Assembly: GCF_003025005.1 (NCBI RefSeq)
Contig: NZ_PVSS01000012.1
Span: forward strand, 1-64,000
Length of the DNA: 64,000 nt
Direction: 5' to 3'
Source of the DNA: Brumimicrobium mesophilum
Lineage (GTDB): Bacteria > Bacteroidota > Bacteroidia > Flavobacteriales_D > Crocinitomicaceae
The position numbers and the translations under genes were made by a program. The notes under the pieces are model-generated. The model was not told the DNA's origin and ran no database searches. It saw only the letters and a program-made list of their open reading frames with translations. Positions 17,200 through 24,080 of this stretch are shown here, one piece after another (position 1 is the first letter of the stretch; each line of letters begins with the position of its first letter).

Positions 17200-17844
17200 T
17201 TATTTCTCTTGGTAATCTGAAATTTCAGCACAACCAACTCTTTTTCCAGCGTCTCCTGATGGTTGCGAAACGAAATCATCACCTCCTTGGTGAATAATTA
17301 CAGAACGTCCAACGATATTTTTATTTGTATCATCACATCCAATACACCATTCTGAAGTTTCAAACCTTACAGTTGCTGTTCCATCTTCTGTAGCTTCAAA
17401 ATTTCCTATATCACCTTTGTGAAATCCTTCTGCATCTCCCCATTTTCCATGACGTTCACCTGTAGGGTTCCAGTGTCCACCTGCTGATTTCCCATCGTCA
17501 GAGCTACAATTTGCAGTTTCGTGTAAATGAATGGCATGAGTTCCTTTGTTTAAGCCTTCAAATTTAGCTTCCATTACTACTTGTCCCATTTTCTCTTCAA
17601 AAGTGATATAACCAGAGGCTTTACTTTGGCTTTTTGCATTCAATTCGGTCCTGATTATTTTCGTTTTGAAATTGTCTGGATCTCCCATTTTTACTGAAGA
17701 GCTTTCATCTGAGTCATTATTTGACATTGAAGTAGAATCAGTTTTATTTCCGCCATCTTCATCTGCCTGAATAGCATTTTCACAGCTAAAAGAAATCATT
17801 CCTATTGCTAAAATAGAAACAATGTATAAGTTTAAATTTTTCAT
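17200..17844 (-). CDS. sodC: Cu/Zn superoxide dismutase, lipoprotein type
   Basis: A 214-residue enzyme starting at the ATG at 17844; longer readings to 17991 run into the next gene. The signal peptide ends in the lipobox ISFSC (C21), so it is anchored in the envelope. After an acidic Ser-rich spacer the SOD domain shows the metal ligands in HAIHLHETANC, GGHWNP, RHGKWGD and SVIIHQGGDD, the disulfide cysteines and the active-site Arg region GKRVGCAEI. It converts superoxide to peroxide and oxygen using copper and zinc. Its position tail-to-tail with the copper receptor gene suits a shared metal theme, though they are on opposite strands. Confidence 0.94.
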   Translation of the reverse strand: MKNLNLYIVSILAIGMISFSCENAIQADEDGGNKTDSTSMSNNDSDESSSVKMGDPDNFKTKIIRTELNAKSQSKASGYITFEEKMGQVVMEAKFEGLNKGTHAIHLHETANCSSDDGKSAGGHWNPTGERHGKWGDAEGFHKGDIGNFEATEDGTATVRFETSEWCIGCDDTNKNIVGRSVIIHQGGDDFVSQPSGDAGKRVGCAEISDYQEK

Positions 17845-17960
17845 ATTATTAATGTTTAAGTTTATGAGAAAGTTAATGATTAGGAAACTATAAAGAAAAA
17901 TTCCGATTACAATAAATGTTAATCGGAATTGCAACAATAGATTATAAACTGAGTAAGGAT

Positions 17961-19064
17961 TTAGTTTATCACTTCGTTTATTTTCTCCCACATTAAATCA
18001 TGAAATACTATTGGAACTAATGAATTGTCCGGTGATTCGCCCATTCTAATTACAACCATATTTCTACTTGGAATTATTAGAATAAATTGACCATTCTTCC
18101 CTAATGCTGCATATAAATCTTGGGGGGCATTATCCGAAATTTGTTGATTAAAAGAAAAAGTTGAGCCTGGAAAAACAACAGATGATTTGCCATTTAGCCA
18201 AAATAAATACCCATAAGAGGGATTTATGGTTTGAGAAGAGTTAACCATAGATTCAAAATAATTTTGATCTGTCATAATTTGATTTCCATCCCATTCTCCA
18301 TTATTTAACAAAAGAGATCCAAATCTTGCAGCGTCTCTTGCTGTAGAAGAATAAACATTAAGTTCAGATAATTGTAACCAATTACCTTGCATTCCAATTG
18401 TTGATTCTAGTTTTTGATCAGTATATGCATTAAAGGATATTCCTGTTGCGTTTTCTACAACATTTTTCAAGAGTGTGTAAGGTGCGTTATGATAATACCA
18501 TTGGTCACCTGCGTTTTCTTTGTAGGTTAAACAGGAAGGAGAGGTACAATCTAAATCAGAAACATTATAATCTAAACCAGTAGTCATAGTTAACTGATGC
18601 TTAACACTTATCAAGTTTTCTTTTTCAAGAACCATGTTGGTCCAATTATTACCTAAGTATTCGGAAGTTTTGTTTTCTATATTAAGAAGGCCATCTTCTT
18701 GAGCTAACCCCAATAAAAAGGAAGTAATTGTTTTTCCAGCGGATGCCCAATACCATTGAGAGTCTTTGGAAAATTCACTTGTATTTAGAATGTTGTTTCC
18801 CCAATATTTTTCAATTGCAATTTTTCCATTTTCCATAAGGATGAATGCCCTTGTACCACTTTGAGATAAAAAATCATATAACTCAGAAGTGTCTGGCAAA
18901 TCATAACCTAATTCATTAAGGTTTGCAACATCCCATTCTGATGAATTAATAGGAGGGAAATAGTATTCTGTAGATGGGTTAGGAGTGTTTGGATTTGAAA
19001 TAATTTCGTTCTTCTCTTTCTTACAAGCCAATAACATCAATAAAATAAACAATAAGTATTTCAT
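17961..19064 (-). CDS. Serine beta-lactamase-family hydrolase, lipoprotein
   Basis: A 367-residue lipoprotein (LLLAC, C14) with a class C beta-lactamase-like fold. The nucleophile motif SxxK is S108-A-G-K111 in WASAGKTITS, and the second motif Tyr-x-Asn is Y191-H-N193 in WYYHNAPYTLL. A YGYLFW strand and a later GKNGQFILIIP strand match the family. These proteins are esterases, D-Ala peptidases or related hydrolases more often than antibiotic-degrading enzymes. It stands 116 bp upstream of sodC on the same strand; the two could share a transcript, but they have no evident functional link. Confidence 0.85.
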   Translation of the reverse strand: MKYLLFILLMLLACKKEKNEIISNPNTPNPSTEYYFPPINSSEWDVANLNELGYDLPDTSELYDFLSQSGTRAFILMENGKIAIEKYWGNNILNTSEFSKDSQWYWASAGKTITSFLLGLAQEDGLLNIENKTSEYLGNNWTNMVLEKENLISVKHQLTMTTGLDYNVSDLDCTSPSCLTYKENAGDQWYYHNAPYTLLKNVVENATGISFNAYTDQKLESTIGMQGNWLQLSELNVYSSTARDAARFGSLLLNNGEWDGNQIMTDQNYFESMVNSSQTINPSYGYLFWLNGKSSVVFPGSTFSFNQQISDNAPQDLYAALGKNGQFILIIPSRNMVVIRMGESPDNSLVPIVFHDLMWEKINEVIN

Positions 19065-19193
19065 TGTTAAAAGTTTAAATGCGAAAAGGAGAATTCCTTG
19101 TTACTTTCAAAAGTATAACATTTGATTTATAAAAACATAATTGTAGTTTTTTAATGTTGAGTAAAAACAAAAAGATTTTTGAGAACTATTTTC

Positions 19194-20267
19194 CTAATTT
19201 CTTTCTCTTTCTTTGTAATTTGCTTTGCCTGAAAACTTTTTAGGTTTTGGCTTCCCTAGCATCAAAGCTAAGTGAGATTTTAAGATTCTTCCCATATGAT
19301 TGTATTTTGAGAAGCGTTTTGTATCATGGTAAATGTTTAAATCTGCGGCAAGTGTAGCAATTTTTTCTGGTGTTGAAAGTTCTTGGTAGAGCATTGAATC
19401 CAGTAAACGATTTAATCTAGCTAAGGCCAATTTGTATCGTCTTTTCATTAATGTTCTTTCCTCATATCTATATTGTTCAACGGTCTCTGGTGTGAGTAGT
19501 TGAATGCAGAAATCAATTATTTTGTTATTTTCCTTATAATATTGAGGCTTATAATGATTTTGTCTTCCTTCGTAAGCGGTTTGATCGAAATCAATAGGTC
19601 GAACCCTATATTGTTCTTTGTCGAAGTCTGGAGTAATCGCCACAACATAGTTGTACGAGCGCATGTCACCGAGTAACATTACAAAACAGCGTTCATTAAA
19701 TTTTACAAATTCTTTGGCCATTCCAGTTGGATAAAAATTAGGTGAATCCATGTAATTATCCATAAATTGATCTCCGGGAATTCCTGCAATATGTGCTTCA
19801 ACTAAAGTATTTCCATCAACCATATAGTCCATTCTATTTGGTGAAAGAATATGTTCTAATTCTAAACCATAAACCCTGGAAGCATCAGCTCTTTTAATGT
19901 AGAAATAATCGTGGTGGTCATTTAGCTTATTTACAATCTTTATCCGGAAAGGGTTTGAATTTGCAAACAAACAATAATCAATTGCTCCAACTGTTAAATG
20001 ACTTATAATTTCTGTATCACCCCCTGTTTTAAGTTCAGCGTATATTTCCTTTAAACCTTTTAAAATTTCTTCTTGAGTGGCCATGTCATAAATAACACTT
20101 TCCCAATAAGTATTTTCACCGTTCGCATCATAAACCGGACTACTGTCATTCCAACGTAACATGTCTTCATAAGCAACAGCAATGGAATCTTCACGTCCAT
20201 ATTTACGTAAATACTTTCGTAAACCTTGGTTAATTGGAAATGGTGGTTTCTTTTTTGAAATATCCAT
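19194..20267 (-). CDS. Unknown protein with kinase-like catalytic motifs
   Basis: A 357-residue protein with no signal peptide. The start at the ATG at 20267 is chosen because longer readings to 20414 translate a simple repeat. I do not recognise a named family. The layout resembles aminoglycoside-phosphotransferase-like kinases: a strand with Lys, YFYIKR (K125); acidic residues at E136/E138; a loop GDMRSYN (200-206) resembling the catalytic GDxxxxN; and PIDFD (225-228) resembling the metal-binding DFD/DFG. The C-terminus is basic (KPKPKKF and KERERN). If the reading is right it would phosphorylate a small molecule or protein; if not, it is a conserved hypothetical. It sits between unrelated genes. 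Confidence 0.6.
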   Translation of the reverse strand: MDISKKKPPFPINQGLRKYLRKYGREDSIAVAYEDMLRWNDSSPVYDANGENTYWESVIYDMATQEEILKGLKEIYAELKTGGDTEIISHLTVGAIDYCLFANSNPFRIKIVNKLNDHHDYFYIKRADASRVYGLELEHILSPNRMDYMVDGNTLVEAHIAGIPGDQFMDNYMDSPNFYPTGMAKEFVKFNERCFVMLLGDMRSYNYVVAITPDFDKEQYRVRPIDFDQTAYEGRQNHYKPQYYKENNKIIDFCIQLLTPETVEQYRYEERTLMKRRYKLALARLNRLLDSMLYQELSTPEKIATLAADLNIYHDTKRFSKYNHMGRILKSHLALMLGKPKPKKFSGKANYKERERN

Positions 20268-20337
20268 GTAGAAAATTCTATTGGTTTTTTGAATACTGTT
20301 AATTTCAAATATACAAAGAAATTTAAGAATACGGTAG

Positions 20338-20450
20338 GAGATTCTAGAGTCTTGAGTACTCAGTCTAGAGTGCCGAGGCTCGAGGTTCGAGTTTGCAGTA
20401 TGGTGAAGTGTCAATTCTCAAGACTCAAGACTCCCAACTCAAGACTCCCT
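20338..20450. repeat. Imperfect simple repeat built on CTCAAGACTC
   Basis: CTCAAGACTC occurs at 20417-20426, 20424-20433 and 20438-20447, and its reverse complement GAGTCTTGAG occurs at 20347-20356, with degenerate relatives between. Such GACTC/AAGACTC tracts are dispersed in many Bacteroidota genomes. It lies upstream of the kinase-like gene. Confidence 0.7.
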
Positions 20451-20455
20451 AAATA

Positions 20456-20489
20456 GTAAAGGGACTTCATTGGAGTGAAATCCCTTTAC
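20456..20489 (-). terminator. Hairpin downstream of the PorP/SprF operon
   Basis: GTAAAGGGA (20456-20464) pairs with TCCCTTTAC (20481-20489), with further pairing inside. It lies 45 bases past the porP/sprF-like stop on the minus strand. The following U run is weak (TATTTA), so the terminator call is tentative. Confidence 0.5.
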
Positions 20490-20533
20490 ATTTAAACAAA
20501 TAAAGTAGTTGTTAAACCTCTTAAACCACTACT

Positions 20534-21490
20534 CTAAAAAGAAGGACAAGAAATTGTTCTGAAGCTTGGCTTCTTTTTCTTGCATGCTATATCAAACCCT
20601 AAGGAGATTTCATGTGAACCTCCAGAAATTCCGTTGTTTAAAGCAGATACCGTCACATCATAACTATATCCCACTTTAAAAGTTCCTGTATTTAATCCTG
20701 CTGATAAAATAAATGCATCTCTTGACCTAAACCAAGCACCTGCAGTTAAAGCACCATATTGAACGTATGTTCCAAGAAGCATTTCCATAAAGCCTTGTTG
20801 ATATTGGAAAATCATGTTTGGCATGATTGAAACATCAGTGTTAAATTGTGATTTTCCACCCAAAGGTAGTTTCGCCCCCATGTGTCCTGTAAAACGAATT
20901 GGCATAGGGCTATTTCCAATAATCATTGATTCATCAGGCATATTTAGATGGTAAGCTGAAACACCGAAGAAGAACTTCTCAGTAAAACCCACCATTCCTG
21001 CAGAAACGTCGAAGAATCCTCTTGTTCCACCTCTAGGCGTATCGTTAGTACCATAAATGAAACCTCTTCTTGGGTCAATCATATCACCAAAAGTAAGTCT
21101 ATCCCAATCTAATGATTTTTGATTCCATGTTGCTTTACCAGCAAACATCATGGTGAATTTTCGGTTCACTTTTAAATGATAATTGTAAATCAAACTAATT
21201 GTAGAATGGTTAATTGTTCCTCTTCCTTGTTGGTCATGTGTTAAGATAACCCCTAATCCTCCATTTATCCCACTAAGGTATTGATCATAGGAAGCAGAAT
21301 AAGTTACATAAGAACCATCCAATTTTGGCCATTGATTTCTATAATTTACAGCAAATCTGGGACACAAATTACTTCCCGCAAATGCAGGATTCAAGTAAAT
21401 TGGATTCGCATAAAATTGCGAAAACTGTGGATCCTGTGCGTATACTTCTCCAAAGAAGGAGAACAAAAATATGATGAGTAGTTTTTTCAT
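20534..21490 (-). CDS. PorP/SprF family outer-membrane protein
   Basis: A 318-residue protein with signal peptide (about 1-18) followed by the diagnostic start of the family, QDPQFSQFYANPIYLNPAFAG, quoted in part: QFSQFYANPIYLNPAFAG. The rest alternates as membrane beta strands and ends in KKKKPSFRTISCPSF, a C-terminal motif common in this family. PorP/SprF proteins are 14-strand-type outer-membrane barrels that work with the type IX secretion and gliding machinery; some anchor or export specific large substrates such as SprB in Flavobacterium. It is the last gene of a three-gene operon, 15 bp after the anti-sigma/barrel fusion. No large adhesin gene is adjacent, so its partner is not evident here. 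Confidence 0.93.
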   Translation of the reverse strand: MKKLLIIFLFSFFGEVYAQDPQFSQFYANPIYLNPAFAGSNLCPRFAVNYRNQWPKLDGSYVTYSASYDQYLSGINGGLGVILTHDQQGRGTINHSTISLIYNYHLKVNRKFTMMFAGKATWNQKSLDWDRLTFGDMIDPRRGFIYGTNDTPRGGTRGFFDVSAGMVGFTEKFFFGVSAYHLNMPDESMIIGNSPMPIRFTGHMGAKLPLGGKSQFNTDVSIMPNMIFQYQQGFMEMLLGTYVQYGALTAGAWFRSRDAFILSAGLNTGTFKVGYSYDVTVSALNNGISGGSHEISLGFDIACKKKKPSFRTISCPSF

Positions 21491-21505
21491 AATTATTTGT
21501 TTTAA

Positions 21506-23287
21506 TTAGCGTTTTAAAAACCTAGCGGCGTTTCTACTAGGTTTTAATAAAAATCTCATTGAGATTTGGTGTGAAATATTTTGTTGTGCTAATAATCTAC
21601 TTTCAGTATAATCTACATTATAATGCAAACTAAACTGTTTAAAAATCACACCTAAAGATGAAGCTAAATCAGCATTAGAACTTACACCAATTCCAATTTG
21701 TAACCAGTTGTATTGGAAATTAGAACCTAACCATAATTCATTTAAATCACCATAATTTTGAAATAATGCATAACCGCTAATTCTCATTTGTCGTGTTTTA
21801 GCAACATATTCTGTTCCCATTATTGCAGTATAGTGAATGCTTGATTTGTACTCTTTATCTAAATTAGATGAATAGTAGTTGTTGTAATGTCTTCCAATAT
21901 TGTCAGCATTAAATCCTGCATAGAACCATTTGGTGTTTAGCATAAACCCAAGTCCCATATCACGATACCACAATTGTTGTCCGTTGGCTACTTTTTCATC
22001 TTCAAATAAAGAAACAATATTCCTGCGGTCCAATTCAATGCTATTTCCAATACTACTGGATTGTTGATCTAAATTTAGAACACCCATTTTAAGGCGGATT
22101 GCTGGTTCAAATGAAATCTTTTTATTGACAGAAAATTTAGGCGAATAAGTCAATCCAGTAGAGTAATTACTTATGTCATTGCCTTGATAATTGTTGTAAT
22201 TGACATCAACCCCAACACCTCCTCGAAGTGCGTAAACGTAACCGTCATAAGAAATAGTATTCATCAATTGGCTATTTGATTCGTTTAGCCATTGCATGCG
22301 AGAAGTAGCCTGAATTCTGTTACCCGAAGCTGATCCAACCATAGCTATGTTAGCATCGTATCCTGACATCATTGGAGTATGGAAATTAGGATTTTTAGTG
22401 TTTTGCATTGCCACAGGATAATCTGCCATTCGTTTTATTTTTCTGAATGTAGAGCTTAAAGTTTTCTTAAAACTAGATTTTGAAGCAGTAGATTTAGAGG
22501 TCTTTTTAGATTTGTTATGTGCAAAATCATTTGCTCTATCACTTCCGCTATCAATTTTCAAATTGGTGTTAGCTCTATCTTTTTCTCTTAAATAATCCGA
22601 TATTATTTCAAAATCACTTGAAATAACTTGGCTTTGATTATTTACGGCTAAATATTGATCTTCAATGGTGTTTTGATTTTTAGCTATAAAATGTGAATAT
22701 TCATCGGTTTGAATTATTCTTTCTACATCACTTAAATGGTCATTTGATGAAGCTTGATCAATTACTGCTGTTTGAGATCTAGACCAATTGATTGGGGAAT
22801 TGCTATTATCTGAGCTAGAATTAATATTTTTAATCGGTGTTTTGATTGCTTTTGAATCAACCTCTTTGTCTTGAAAATCAGTGCTTAAGTTTTTCTTATT
22901 TGACAAAGCCAATAATTGATCAACATATAAATCAGTTTGCTCGGTTTCAGTTTCAATAATTTCGGCATCAATATCTTCCATTGTGTATATTGGAGTAGAA
23001 GGAATTAAACCATATCCTAGCCAAGCTAATACGAAAGCTAAAAATCCAATTCCAACTAAAGAAAATGGACGTAATAAAAATGGAGCTGATTTTATTAGGT
23101 GCTCAGAAGAAAATTCTGTCTGGGCTGGTGCTTTGATTTTAGCGCTTGACCAAGCCTTAAATTCAGGCATTAATTCAGGATGAAGTTCCAAAAAATCAAA
23201 TAAATGCGATTCTTGTTCATCTGTAAGGTTTCCCTCAGTGAACTCAAAAAGCCATCGGTCTATGTTTTCGAAATTTAATTTGCTCAT
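21506..23287 (-). CDS. Trans-envelope anti-sigma factor fused to PorP/SprF-like barrel
   Basis: A 593-residue protein in four parts. Residues 1-70 are cytoplasmic and anti-sigma-like (IDRWLFEFTEGNLTDEQE, with LHPEL near 35-39). One membrane helix follows (about 75-95). Residues 96-285 form a polar Ser/Asn/Asp-rich linker long enough to cross the periplasm, basic near its end (KKTSKST...KKTLSS). Residues about 290-593 form a beta-rich domain whose opening (NPNFHTPMMSG) and strand pattern resemble PorP/SprF barrels. The start overlaps the sigma factor stop by four bases (ATGA). This matches the dual-membrane-spanning anti-sigma design reported in Bacteroides thetaiotaomicron (Dma proteins). The signal sensed is unknown. 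Confidence 0.82.
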   Translation of the reverse strand: MSKLNFENIDRWLFEFTEGNLTDEQESHLFDFLELHPELMPEFKAWSSAKIKAPAQTEFSSEHLIKSAPFLLRPFSLVGIGFLAFVLAWLGYGLIPSTPIYTMEDIDAEIIETETEQTDLYVDQLLALSNKKNLSTDFQDKEVDSKAIKTPIKNINSSSDNSNSPINWSRSQTAVIDQASSNDHLSDVERIIQTDEYSHFIAKNQNTIEDQYLAVNNQSQVISSDFEIISDYLREKDRANTNLKIDSGSDRANDFAHNKSKKTSKSTASKSSFKKTLSSTFRKIKRMADYPVAMQNTKNPNFHTPMMSGYDANIAMVGSASGNRIQATSRMQWLNESNSQLMNTISYDGYVYALRGGVGVDVNYNNYQGNDISNYSTGLTYSPKFSVNKKISFEPAIRLKMGVLNLDQQSSSIGNSIELDRRNIVSLFEDEKVANGQQLWYRDMGLGFMLNTKWFYAGFNADNIGRHYNNYYSSNLDKEYKSSIHYTAIMGTEYVAKTRQMRISGYALFQNYGDLNELWLGSNFQYNWLQIGIGVSSNADLASSLGVIFKQFSLHYNVDYTESRLLAQQNISHQISMRFLLKPSRNAARFLKR

Positions 23288-23775
23288 TGAATTTTTGTTA
23301 AATCGCCTAACTGTTTTTTAATTTTTTTACGTGCTCTGTATAAGTAAACTTTTACTTGGCTATCGGATAAATCCAAAATGTCACCAATTTCCTCATACGA
23401 ATAACCTTCTAAATCCCTTAAGAGAATGATACTTTTTTGTAGTGGTGGAAGAAGAGATAAAGCCAAATCAATAATTTCTTGATTTTCAAAACTTTCATCA
23501 ATATTCATCTGCTCTGGAATCATGTCTGTGTCATATACAGTACGCTGTTTCCTTTTTGCAAAATTGATCAATGTATTGTGTCCTGTACGAAACATCCACG
23601 CTTTACATTTTTCAACTTCAACTTTCTTCTTGTTTTTCCACAATTTTTCAAAAACATCCTGAACAATATCTTGACTATCCTCGCTATTGCGGAGGAAGCT
23701 AAAAACATACCCAAACAAGTTGGATGAATGTTTCTCTACAGCGATATTGTACTCTCTACGATTCAAAATGTGCAC
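23284..23775 (-). CDS. ECF sigma factor
   Basis: A 163-residue sigma-70 family extracytoplasmic-function factor with only regions 2 and 4. Region 2 shows DIVQDVFEKLWKN, the core-binding helix, and FRTGHNTLINFAKRK for the -10 element. Region 4 shows YSYEEIGDILDLSDSQVKVYLYRARKKI, quoted in part here as EEIGDILDLSDSQVKVYLYR, the -35-recognition helix-turn-helix. The start is GTG at 23775; no in-frame ATG precedes region 2. It is the first gene of the operon with the trans-envelope anti-sigma and PorP/SprF protein, so it is the expected target of that anti-sigma. A dyad upstream may control it. Confidence 0.93.
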   Translation of the reverse strand: MHILNRREYNIAVEKHSSNLFGYVFSFLRNSEDSQDIVQDVFEKLWKNKKKVEVEKCKAWMFRTGHNTLINFAKRKQRTVYDTDMIPEQMNIDESFENQEIIDLALSLLPPLQKSIILLRDLEGYSYEEIGDILDLSDSQVKVYLYRARKKIKKQLGDLTKIQ

Positions 23776-23795
23776 ATATAACAGTAAAACAATTT

Positions 23796-23822
23796 AACAG
23801 GTGCAAAAGTTACACCCCTGTT
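23796..23822 (-). promoter_or_regulatory. Dyad over a possible sigma-gene promoter
   Basis: AACAGGTG (23796-23803) and CACCCCTGTT (23813-23822) form an imperfect dyad. Between them, on the minus strand, TAACTTTTG resembles the -7 element with one extra T. It lies 21-47 bases before the GTG start, a likely site for autoregulation. Confidence 0.4.
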
Positions 23823-24016
23823 CAATTATTTTTTAAAATAAAGCATTTTTTATTGAAACCTTAAAATTATTCATACTTTATTATGTACTTATAACGGCTA
23901 AATGTTTTTTAGTAACGAAAAAGATTTAGTATGTTTTTTTTTAGTAGATTTAAGGAAGTTAAATAGAAAAAATAAAACCTGCTAAAGGTTATTTTTGAAA
24001 ATAAAGAGCCGTTTGA

Positions 24017-24057
24017 AACTTTTTCTAAACTTCTGAAAGGAAAATTTAGAAAAAGTT
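24017..24057 (+). promoter_or_regulatory. 13-bp inverted repeat in the acyl-CoA ligase leader
   Basis: AACTTTTTCTAAA (24017-24029) and TTTAGAAAAAGTT (24045-24057) are perfect inverse copies with a 15-base centre, ending 23 bases before the ATG. There is no T run, so an operator or leader hairpin is likelier than a terminator. Confidence 0.5.
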
Positions 24058-24080
24058 AAACGAGTAATAACTATAAAATT

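Larger units (their letters stand above)
23776..24080. other. Divergent intergenic region between ECF sigma and acyl-CoA ligase
   Basis: No gene is visible. It holds a dyad beside the sigma gene (23796-23822) and a perfect inverted repeat in the leader of the ligase gene (24017-24057), both listed separately. Confidence 0.7.

Noticed and set aside
17845-17991. Longer start for sodC
   Set aside because: The extension overlaps the serine hydrolase gene and would place the lipoprotein signal inside the protein.
17961-19064. Antibiotic-resistance beta-lactamase
   Set aside because: The SxxK and YxN motifs are shared by many esterases and peptidases of this fold; nothing points to antibiotic substrates.
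20268-20414. Longer start for the kinase-like gene
   Set aside because: The added residues come from translating the CTCAAGACTC repeat.
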